Shown here piece after piece: positions 1 to 5,414 of a stretch of DNA of 5,736 nucleotides. The notes beneath the pieces were generated by a model. The model worked only from the letters and a program-made list of their open reading frames with translations. It ran no database searches and had not been told where the DNA came from. Source of the stretch: Pseudomonadales bacterium. Its GTDB lineage: Bacteria > Pseudomonadota > Gammaproteobacteria > Pseudomonadales > Halieaceae. Where the stretch lies: positions 1-5,736 of the forward strand of contig JACKNO010000011.1 in assembly GCA_024234815.1 (NCBI GenBank), given 5' to 3'. Positions within the stretch are counted from its first letter, which is position 1. Each line of letters starts with the position of its first letter. The position numbers were made by a program, and so were the translations under genes.

Positions 1-148
1 TCCGCGACTGGCAGTGCCCCTGAGGCCCGATCGCTTCACCAGTGCAGGAATCTGGAGGCGGGAGTAGCCGCGTATATTTAACATAACAATATTATTGCCT
101 GCGCTCACCTCAGCCGTGCCCGGGATCGCGCCAGTGGCGGGGGGGGCA
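1..148. other. Spacer downstream of the kinase gene; possible start of a further minus-strand reading frame
   Basis: This stretch follows the stop codon of the kinase. It begins (on the minus strand) with a C-rich tract and a small CGCCA-C-TGGCG dyad, then an AT-rich patch at about 73-96. I see no classical terminator because no T-run follows a stem. A minus-strand ATG at 84-82 opens a frame that stays open to the window edge (28 codons, beginning MLNIRGY), but its only Shine-Dalgarno candidate is a weak AGGC about 12 bases upstream. It could be the 5' end of another gene in the same direction or chance. No function can be proposed. Confidence 0.3.
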
Positions 149-1216
149 TCACGGCAGGAACTCTCCCGCGTCCAGATCCAGGCAATGCTGCAATTGCCGC
201 TGGATGACTGTGCGGAACATCTGGTCACTTCGCTCGCCAGGGGAGGTGAAACTGGCACCCAGGATCGTCAATAACAGCCCGTGCATGGACTGCTCCCGGT
301 ACTGGGCCCAGCATTCGTCAAAGCCTAATTCGACACCCAGGCTGGAGAGTTGGTTGTTGTACTCGCGCAGTAATTCACGCTCCCACTGGCGACGCTGCTC
401 TACATCCACACTGCTGCCCAGAAAGTAGGTAAAATCGGTTACCGGACTCCCTTCCTGCGGTGTCTGCCAATCTACTGTCCAGCATTTGTCGCCCGAGAAC
501 AGCATGTTCTCGATACGCAGGTCGCCGTGTACCAGGGTGCGAGGCCCGGGATGCCGGGTAGCGAAGTGCAGGTGCGCGTTCACGTAGCGTCGGCCAAAAG
601 CTCGGGCCTCCTCCGTCAGGGAACTGCCAAAGCGCTGCAGGAATGCCGGCCAACACTGTTGTAGATATTGCTGCGCCAGGGCTCCGCCGCCGTTGCGGGT
701 AGGGCTCATGACAAAGTCCAGGTTGGCAACGCTGTCGTCGCCATAGAAGGCTGCAGCCAGCTTTGCGGCTTCTGCGAGTACCAGCCGGGTCTGACCCAGC
801 GAGGCGCCCACCAACTGACTGCCAGGCTCTGCCGGTGCCAGGTCCTGCATCAATAGAATAAATTCATCACGCGCCTCGCTGATCACGCTGGCGTAGATGA
901 CCGGGATACGTATGGTAGTACGACTGGCCAGGTGGCGATAAAACATAACCTCGTTGTAGTAGGCTCCCTGGGCTCCTGCCATGGTACGGGCGGTTTCGTC
1001 CTCGGCAGCAAACTTGCCCACCACGGTCGCCGGCGCGCCTTCGGCATCACCTTCGTACCGGAGGGCAAAACGTGCGTTGTCACCAATTTTCCCGGTACCT
1101 ATAAAGTCAAAATCCAATGCCGAGACCCTGCCATCCCCAAGCACACCGGCACTGCGCAGGGCTTGCGTCATCCATTCCGGGGTCATGTCCGCCGGGCGCG
1201 CAATCAGTTCTAACAT
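149..1216 (-). CDS. Phosphotransferase of the APH/CHK (ecdysteroid kinase-like) family
   Basis: A 355-residue cytoplasmic kinase-fold enzyme, predicted to transfer the ATP gamma-phosphate to a hydroxyl of a small molecule. Seen in order: a Gly-rich N-lobe segment GTGKIGDNARF (40-50), the probable ATP-anchoring lysine in VVGKF (K68), an acidic residue in the following helix (E89 in YYNEVMFY), the hinge-like LLMQDL (121-126), the catalytic loop HGDLRIENMLF (230-240; D232 as base, N237) and the metal-binding VDWQ (D249). The length fits the family, and all key residues are present. The ATG at 1216 is preceded by AGGAAA with an 8-base gap, supporting this start. It lies 26 bases after the lipocalin-like gene, so the two are probably co-transcribed. 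Members of this family act on varied alcohols (aminoglycosides, choline, ecdysteroids); the substrate here cannot be read from sequence. Aminoglycoside resistance is not implied. Confidence 0.88.
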   Translation of the reverse strand: MLELIARPADMTPEWMTQALRSAGVLGDGRVSALDFDFIGTGKIGDNARFALRYEGDAEGAPATVVGKFAAEDETARTMAGAQGAYYNEVMFYRHLASRTTIRIPVIYASVISEARDEFILLMQDLAPAEPGSQLVGASLGQTRLVLAEAAKLAAAFYGDDSVANLDFVMSPTRNGGGALAQQYLQQCWPAFLQRFGSSLTEEARAFGRRYVNAHLHFATRHPGPRTLVHGDLRIENMLFSGDKCWTVDWQTPQEGSPVTDFTYFLGSSVDVEQRRQWERELLREYNNQLSSLGVELGFDECWAQYREQSMHGLLLTILGASFTSPGERSDQMFRTVIQRQLQHCLDLDAGEFLP

Positions 1217-1235
1217 ATTGCTGCTTTCCTGTAGT
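1217..1235 (-). promoter_or_regulatory. Ribosome binding site of the kinase gene
   Basis: On the minus strand AGGAAA (1230-1225) lies 8 bases before the ATG at 1216-1214, inside the 26-base gap after the upstream stop codon. This supports independent translation initiation within a bicistronic message. Confidence 0.5.
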
Positions 1236-1242
1236 GTGCTTG

Positions 1243-2406
1243 TCAGTAACGAGGTTCACTGTCGGTCAGGCCAAATGCCGGCCAACAGCCATGGACGTAC
1301 GTCTGGCAGTTACCGTAGCCCACGCCGCCACCTGCCGGGTCCCTGACGCAAATGACACAGTCGCGGAACTGGCCATAGCGGGCAAGCACCGCCGGGTCGG
1401 CGGCATTCGCAACATAGTCACCGTCAACGTGGAGTTCACCGCGCCAGCTCCCGTGGAATTGTCCGTCGCCGCCATGGTAGTGACCGGCGCCAAGGTAAAA
1501 ACCTGTTTCCGAGACTTTTTCAAACGGCAGCGCACGCTCACTGCCATCCTCCATCTGCAGGAGGAACTCCCCCCGCAGCAGGCGCTTGGTCGCCGGATCA
1601 AACTGCAGCGTCGGCGTCATGTCCGCCACACCGACCGTTTTCCCGGTCAGATCCTCGAAGCCCCCTTGCACACGCAGGTGGGTATAGCCGGGGCCGGCGA
1701 ATTGCAGGTAATAGTGGTGGAAGGCGTATTCGCTGCCGTCCTCGCGCGTGAACAGCAGCGGGTTCCACACGGCCAGAGCCTGGGGAATATGTTGTTGGTA
1801 GTCGGGCTCCAGGTCCGGTACGGGCACGCCCACGGTCGGCCGAATACCCCAGGATTTGTCACGGGTGGATACCCAGGCCTCGGGACGGATCTCGATGCGC
1901 TGCCCCTCGACCTCCAGCCAGCCGCTGGCGCGACCCGTCTGGTGATAGCGGATCTGGTCGGTGGCCTTGCGGTAGCCGTGAAGGTCTCGGCGATCTTCAC
2001 GGTCCTCGGTAACACAGCCGGCCGCGGCGTGAAAGGTGATATCGAAGGCGATGGGCTGGGTGTCGTTGCGCTCGAGCACGATGCGCACCTGCTTCAGTGG
2101 CTCAAGAATCTCGTAACGGATCGGCCCCGCGTTGACGCTTTCCGGATCAGTGTGAAGGGCGCGACTGGCCCGAACTACCCATTGCTCGGCCCCGCGGGCG
2201 ATACCGGCGTAGGCATCCACGACATTGCGGTTGGTGTATTTGCCGAAACCAAAGCCAATCTGCAGGGAACCGTCGATGGCCGCCGCCATCCCGCAGACCT
2301 TCTCCGCCCAGGCCAGATCACTTTGACCCACTGACGCAAAAGTCTCTACGACCTGGTGGTTGAACCGTTCATCACTGGGTAACAACGGACCGATACTACC
2401 GGGCAT
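1243..2406 (-). CDS. Two-domain lipocalin-like protein, AttH/CrtC-like, probably DUF7065/DUF7064
   Basis: A 387-residue protein with no signal peptide or membrane segment, so probably cytoplasmic. The frame extends upstream to a TTG at 2424, but the ATG at 2406 has a near-perfect AAGGAG (2420-2415) at 8 bases, so I chose it. The composition is beta-rich with many W, G, Y and D residues. Landmarks: SGWLEVEGQR (161-170) followed by TRDKSWGIRP (181-190), a RDxSWGxR signature I associate with AttH/CrtC-type lipocalin-fold proteins, then a C-terminal half with repeated short beta stretches (GFEDLTGKTVGVADMTPTLQ, 249-268; GAGHYHGGDGQFHGSWRGEL, 307-326). From memory, such proteins are now split into an N-terminal DUF7065 and a C-terminal DUF7064 domain and often lie beside APH-fold kinases; this was not checked by search. 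A role in binding or modifying a hydrophobic ligand handled by the adjacent kinase is inference. No catalytic residue can be assigned. Confidence 0.75.
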   Translation of the reverse strand: MPGSIGPLLPSDERFNHQVVETFASVGQSDLAWAEKVCGMAAAIDGSLQIGFGFGKYTNRNVVDAYAGIARGAEQWVVRASRALHTDPESVNAGPIRYEILEPLKQVRIVLERNDTQPIAFDITFHAAAGCVTEDREDRRDLHGYRKATDQIRYHQTGRASGWLEVEGQRIEIRPEAWVSTRDKSWGIRPTVGVPVPDLEPDYQQHIPQALAVWNPLLFTREDGSEYAFHHYYLQFAGPGYTHLRVQGGFEDLTGKTVGVADMTPTLQFDPATKRLLRGEFLLQMEDGSERALPFEKVSETGFYLGAGHYHGGDGQFHGSWRGELHVDGDYVANAADPAVLARYGQFRDCVICVRDPAGGGVGYGNCQTYVHGCWPAFGLTDSEPRY

Positions 2407-2420
2407 ATCGGGCACTCCTT
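2407..2420 (-). promoter_or_regulatory. Ribosome binding site that decides the start of the lipocalin-like gene
   Basis: AAGGAG at 2420-2415 on the minus strand is a strong Shine-Dalgarno match placed 8 bases before the ATG at 2406-2404. The upstream in-frame TTG at 2424 lies directly next to this site and lacks one of its own, so the shorter protein is preferred. Confidence 0.7.
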
Positions 2421-2628
2421 GCAATAATGATATAGCGAAATAGGCCAGCCAAGCGCCACAGTATATTCCAATAGCCAGCGGATACTGAACGACATCTGCA
2501 TCAGCTCATGACCGCCCACAAAGGCGACAGGGAAATCGTTGCCGGTATTGCCGGCATAAGCGTGCGCTCTTTGTACCGCAAGTTGCAGCAGGGCGGAGCA
2601 AGCCAAATAGCCGGAGTTGGCCCGGATT
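2407..2628. other. Spacer between esterase and lipocalin-like gene, likely holding the promoter of the pair
   Basis: This 222-base gap is long enough for separate transcription of the downstream two genes. Within it, on the minus strand, TATACT around 2465 resembles a sigma70 -10 element, but no good -35 sits at the right distance, so I do not call a promoter. A minus frame is open across it from a TTG at 2606 (86 codons running into the next gene) but has no ribosome site and no recognisable similarity. No stem with a T-run follows the esterase stop codon. Confidence 0.4.
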
Positions 2629-3573
2629 TCAATGGTCCTTGAAAAAACGCCAGATTACATCTGTCGCGTCGAAGCTGGAACTTGGCTCGTCTCCCCCGCG
2701 ATTTCCTTTTTGCCCGCCCGGCCATGCATGACCGTTGTCGTGGACCATGTATAGCTCGACCGCGCGTCCGGCAGGGCAAGAATATTGCCATTGCGTAAAT
2801 GTGCTGCGCTCGTGCCGTGCGGGTGCAACTGAACAGTCATCTACCGCTGCCCAGAAAACTGCCTGCAGCATCGCCGGTTTTGCCGGAGTCCCGTCCCAGG
2901 CGTGAGAAAATCGTCCACCAGGCGGACCGCCTTCAAAGGGCACCGACTCATCGCGCAGCCCGTTGATCATGAGGGCGGAAACTGGGCTGCCGGGATCAAT
3001 TTCATCCCCGAACAGGGTGCCGACCACTGGAGCTATCGCAGCGAACCTGCCCGGAAGCGCCAGCGCCAGGCTATGGCTCATCATGGCGCCGTTTGACATC
3101 CCGGTTACATAGATACGCGCGGGATCTATTGGATATGTTTCAATCAGCTCATCTATAAGCGCATCGATGAAGCCTACATCATCAATTCGATTGTCCATTG
3201 CGTACCCGCAGCAATGACCTGCATTCCATGTCAGGAGTTTGTTTTTGAAACGCCCGCTACCCTCGGGGTAGACCACCACGAAACCCTCTGTTCTGGATTT
3301 CTCGGTAAATCCGGTCATGCGCTCCGCGATGCTCGCATTGCCGCCACCGCCGTGTAATACCAGCACAAGCGGCACTCGAACATGGCTGTTGCGGTCCGCA
3401 AAAAAACGCGCGATATAACCGCGCTCGACTCCGTCGTACCAAAGGCTCTGCCTTTGAATCCGGGCACTTTCTCTTGAATCCGTCGCAGTCGCGGCCAGGG
3501 TGGCCTTAGACAGCGATAAGACAACAAGCGCCGTGAGCGAGGTCCTGATAATACTGCGCATTATACTAAACAT
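2629..3573 (-). CDS. Secreted alpha/beta-hydrolase esterase, PHB depolymerase/feruloyl esterase (LpqC, CE1-like) family
   Basis: A 314-residue serine esterase predicted to be exported by Sec. The N-terminus has basic residues (R6, R10), a hydrophobic core TALVVLSLS (14-22) and a cleavage region around A27-A30 (TLA-A or ATA-T), consistent with a periplasmic or secreted enzyme. The hydrolase motifs are complete: oxyanion-side HGGGGNA (74-80), family signature WNAGHCCGYA (116-125) with a vicinal cysteine pair, nucleophile elbow TGMSNGAMM (157-165; S160), probable catalytic Asp D208 in GLRDESVPF, and His H282 in NGHAWPGG. This order and length match single-domain LpqC/poly(3-hydroxybutyrate) depolymerase-type esterases (COG3509-like), which also include feruloyl and acetylxylan esterases. 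No separate polymer-binding domain is visible, so a soluble ester substrate is as likely as a polyester. The ATG at 3573 has only a weak purine-rich site (GAAAG) upstream; an ATG four codons inside, at 3561, is a weaker alternative. Confidence 0.87.
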   Translation of the reverse strand: MFSIMRSIIRTSLTALVVLSLSKATLAATATDSRESARIQRQSLWYDGVERGYIARFFADRNSHVRVPLVLVLHGGGGNASIAERMTGFTEKSRTEGFVVVYPEGSGRFKNKLLTWNAGHCCGYAMDNRIDDVGFIDALIDELIETYPIDPARIYVTGMSNGAMMSHSLALALPGRFAAIAPVVGTLFGDEIDPGSPVSALMINGLRDESVPFEGGPPGGRFSHAWDGTPAKPAMLQAVFWAAVDDCSVAPARHERSTFTQWQYSCPAGRAVELYMVHDNGHAWPGGQKGNRGGDEPSSSFDATDVIWRFFKDH

Positions 3574-3822
3574 ACGATACCGCTTTCAGTTGCCCGGCTG
3601 TCCAGCAATCGCTGCGCTGAGATGAGAAAAAGAACGTGCCACAGATACCGCCGTGCGTAAATGTGGTGCAATAAAAGCAAAGCGAAAGCATATCGAAGCT
3701 TTCGGGGAATTCCTGTCAGTAGCCGACCCCGACAAAATCCGGAGCCGTGACATCGACTATATTCTTACAGTGGGGGAATTATTTATCCTCATCGTCTCCG
3801 GCCACCTGATGTCACATGCCCG
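3574..3822. other. Spacer upstream of the esterase, with a possible plus-strand gene remnant
   Basis: No intact gene is visible. A plus-strand frame is open from 3626 to a TGA at 3827-3829 (67 codons). It lacks an ATG; a GTG at 3653 is the only likely start. Its last part reads like a folded protein: DYILTVGELFILIVSGHLM is an amphipathic-to-hydrophobic helix. It could be the C-terminal relic of a lost gene; acyl-CoA dehydrogenase-like C-terminal helices come to mind, but I cannot confirm this. Against it, a hairpin with a T-rich tail on the minus strand lies inside the same stretch. The esterase promoter should lie here, but no clear -35/-10 pair stands out. Confidence 0.3.
3669..3704 (-). 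terminator. Candidate rho-independent terminator after the CRP-like pseudogene
   Basis: On the minus strand CGAAAGC (3704-3698) and GCTTTCG (3689-3683) form a perfect 7-bp stem around an 8-base loop, followed by the T-rich run CTTTGCTTTTATTG. It lies about 120 bases after the inferred original stop codon of the regulator at 3823 and upstream of the esterase, the right place to separate the two units. The stem is short and the T-run interrupted, so efficiency is uncertain. Confidence 0.38.
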
Positions 3823-4506
3823 CTACTGACCATCGTTATAAACCGGCGTGACTTGCTCCATGCCAATCGCCACTTCGTACTTTTCACCAAGTCTGATCAG
3901 TATCGCGGATACAGATCTTACCGTAGCGCAGTTCAATCTCTTCCTCACGTTCCAGTAATTTCAATTCTTTACTAATGCTCTGGCGCGAGGCACCGAGCAT
4001 GTTGCTTAATCCTTCGTGCGAAATCTCGATGTAGATTTCGCCGAGCTCATTGCGAAAGCCATGGCTGTAAGCCAACCGGTGTAGCGTACGTGCCAGTCGT
4101 ACCTGAGCTTTAGGCCAACGGAGTCCTCATTGAGTGAGTAGAGAAAACGCACCCTGCGACACATCATTCGAGTCAACTGGTGGTAAATTTCCGGGTATTC
4201 ATCACACAAGTTTTCGAAATCCTGCTTGCTGACCACACTGCCCCGGGAATTCTTTGCGGCCACTGCGTGACTAACCCGTGGCAGCCCGTCGATGATACCC
4301 ATATCCCCAAAACTATCCCCCGGACGGAACTCGCCCATAATATCCGCCTGGATGGGATCGGGCAGCTCGCTTATGAAATCGTGGCGGTGGGGAATCACTC
4401 GCATCCCGCCTAGATACCATACCCTCGGGCCAATTAGTAGCCTCGGTCCGATGCACTCCGGACTTGCATAGCCGAGGGCAGGGGAGTGGGGCCCCGCCTT
4501 GCTCAC
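3823..4506 (-). pseudogene. CRP/FNR-family transcriptional regulator, frameshifted and N-terminally degenerate
   Basis: Two minus-strand frames together encode most of a CRP-type regulator. The first (from a GTG at 4506) carries the end of the cyclic-nucleotide-binding beta-roll, FRPGDSFGDMGIIDGLPR (60-77), and the dimer helix (DFENLCDEYPEIYHQL, then CRRVRFLYSLNED to residue 128). After that Asp (codon 4125-4123) the homology moves to another frame, which reads LRWPKAQVRLARTLHRLAYS and then the winged helix-turn-helix: YIEISHEGLSNMLGASRQ and SISKELKLLEREEEIELRYG. Joining the frames by restoring one base gives the spacing usual for the family. The second frame stops at TGA 3886-3884; a further shift near 3900 would reopen 25 codons (LIRLGEKYEVAIGMEQ...) to TAG at 3825-3823. 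The N-terminal 40 or so residues expected before VWYLGGMRV are not recognisable. Each frame alone lacks half the protein, so it is probably non-functional unless the shift is a sequencing error. Confidence 0.8.
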
Positions 4507-4640
4507 GGGCTTGAGGGTGAGAGCCAGTCCAATCCATGGATGTTCCTAGCAGTCCCTATCGAAGCTCAATACCCGATGACCAAGGTCGTTGAGGCAGTTA
4601 GTGCGTCGCAGAGGCCTGGCAGCTCAGGGTAAGATCCCGC

Positions 4641-4652
4641 TTGAATTTTCAA
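4641..4652. repeat. Short perfect inverted repeat TTGAA-TT-TTCAA upstream of the regulator remnant
   Basis: TTGAATTTTCAA is a perfect 12-base dyad in an AT-rich patch about 135 bases upstream of the CRP-like reading frame. It resembles half-sites of FNR-type regulators (TTGA and TCAA), but the 4-base spacing is two short of the FNR consensus. An operator role is only a possibility. Confidence 0.2.
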
Positions 4653-4781
4653 ATTGATTCGCAAGATATTTACCCCGCCATGCAATGGCAAGAGGTTGCA
4701 ATTCGGAAACGACAATCATGAGGCAAATCCCTTAAGACCACAGAGGACTAAGGCGTAAAAATCTGGGGCTTTTAGTAGAGA

Positions 4782-4819
4782 CACTAATGGGCCACAGGGA
4801 TCGTGATCCAGTATTAGTG
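4782..4819. repeat. Nested inverted repeat (CACTAAT/ATTAGTG with inner GGATC-GT-GATCC)
   Basis: The outer arms CACTAAT (4782-4788) and ATTAGTG (4813-4819) are perfectly complementary. Inside them GGATC (4798-4802) and GATCC (4805-4809) form a second perfect stem with a 2-base loop. An asymmetric internal bulge (9 and 3 bases) separates the stems. No T-run follows on either strand, so it is not a standard terminator. It may be a recombination or protein-binding site, or a relic of a mobile element; no transposase or integrase is nearby. Confidence 0.4.
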
Positions 4820-5169
4820 CTCGCCGAAGCATAAACCATGCGCGTAGGAGCGCCGCATGAATCAACCGAGAACTTCTGCGGAGCCGCAAATCAATTCCCT
4901 ATGCACATAGAACAGAGGCTAGTTCGTAATGGCTGCACTTGCCTGGGAAACAGAAAAATCGAGACGCCCATTAATCAGGGCGCCAGTGATGATAGCCATG
5001 GATACGCTCATTTTTTATTTCGAAATCGAAGATCTGTTTAATCCCTAATACCTGGTTATACCTGCAGGCAGGCAATCTGACAGGCGCGGACAGTGTCCTG
5101 GAATCCGTTTTTTGCGCCCCAGACCCCACGAGACCCACCAGAACAGCCCGGTTGGGCCTCTCCGCATAT

Positions 5170-5189
5170 TTATCCACATATGCGCATAA
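5170..5189. promoter_or_regulatory. DnaA-box-like site in a 20-bp imperfect dyad
   Basis: TTATCCACA (5170-5178) is an exact match to the classical DnaA box. On the opposite strand TTATGCGCA (5189-5181) differs by one base from TTATNCACA, so the two make a 20-base dyad with 8 of 10 pairs matching around CATATG. It could bind DnaA or another dimeric regulator. A single exact 9-mer can occur by chance; the company of a second box at 5226 makes it more interesting. Confidence 0.4.
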
Positions 5190-5200
5190 TATATATTATG
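5185..5200. repeat. Perfect 16-bp AT-rich palindrome
   Basis: CATAATATATATTATG reads identically on both strands with no spacer. It overlaps the right arm of the preceding dyad and runs on into TTAAATAAA, giving an easily melted core between two DnaA-box-like 9-mers. Possible roles are an unwinding element or an operator for a dimeric repressor. In an AT-rich patch some palindromy is expected by chance. Confidence 0.5.
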
Positions 5201-5216
5201 TTAAATAAAGGATTTG

Positions 5217-5239
5217 GCCACACAGTTATACACAGTGGC
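5217..5239. promoter_or_regulatory. Second DnaA-box-like 9-mer within a GCCAC/GTGGC inverted repeat
   Basis: TTATACACA (5226-5234) matches the DnaA consensus TTATNCACA exactly, in the same orientation as the box at 5170 and 56 bases away. It is flanked by complementary arms GCCAC (5217-5221) and GTGGC (5235-5239). The arrangement is origin-like in miniature, but known origin neighbours (dnaA, mnmG, rep genes) are absent from the window. Confidence 0.38.
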
Positions 5240-5245
5240 ATACCC

Positions 5246-5268
5246 GGGAGTGACTGGGTCCCACTCCC
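5246..5268. repeat. GC-rich hairpin GGGAGTG/CACTCCC
   Basis: GGGAGTG (5246-5252) and CACTCCC (5262-5268) are perfectly complementary with a 9-base loop, and further AC/GT pairing with one bulged C is possible inside. It lies about 147 bases beyond the stop codon of the phosphatase on the minus strand. No T-run follows in either direction, so an intrinsic terminator is unlikely; it could be a 3'-end stabilising structure or unrelated. Confidence 0.35.
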
Positions 5269-5414
5269 CTGGCTGTGCCTTCCTTTCGTCAGGCAAACAC
5301 CCACGCCAGGAATTCCCGGTAGGGAGATGTGATGGATCGGTAAAGTAAGATGCGAAATGGGTGATGCGGGCACGGGGTCGCGGATCACTCGTGCGCTCGT
5401 TCGGAACAGGAGCC

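Larger units (their letters stand above)
4507..5414. other. Gene-poor, AT-richer region without a supportable gene
   Basis: About 900 bases separate the regulator remnant from the phosphatase. Open stretches exist on both strands (for example plus 4838-5041, minus 5177-4971, minus about 4900-4720), but none has a good ribosome site, a recognisable domain or an operon position. A plus-strand stretch ending at TAA 4629-4631 (tail FLAVPIEAQYPMTKVVEA) looks protein-like and might be a relic. The visible structure is non-coding: a nested inverted repeat (4782-4819), a DnaA-box/AT-palindrome cluster (5170-5240) and a GC-rich hairpin (5246-5268). No tRNA or CRISPR pattern was found. Confidence 0.5.

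Noticed and set aside
1117..2334. 405-codon plus-strand frame opposite the lipocalin-like gene
   Set aside because: It is antisense to a gene with a strong ribosome site and family motifs; its translation has no recognisable domain and low-complexity Val/Gly/Ala composition typical of shadow frames in GC-rich DNA.
2346..2606. 86-codon minus frame between the esterase and the lipocalin-like gene
   Set aside because: It begins at a TTG without a ribosome site, overlaps the well-supported start at 2406 and has no recognisable similarity.
2600..2628. Terminator just after the esterase stop codon
   Set aside because: The only stem (GCCAA/TTGGC, 10-base loop) is weak and no T-run follows.
4958..5013. 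Integron attC or integration site in the gene-poor region
   Set aside because: No RYYYAAC/GTTRRRY core pairs, integrase or cassette genes were found; the inverted repeats do not match attC architecture.
4838..5041. 67-codon plus-strand frame in the gene-poor region
   Set aside because: There is no good Shine-Dalgarno site, no recognisable motif and no operon partner, and this length is expected by chance.
4971..5177. 68-codon minus frame with a VGLVGSGAQK segment resembling a nucleotide-binding loop
   Set aside because: It does not fit the GxxxxGK[ST] pattern and lacks any further NTPase motif; no ribosome site is seen.
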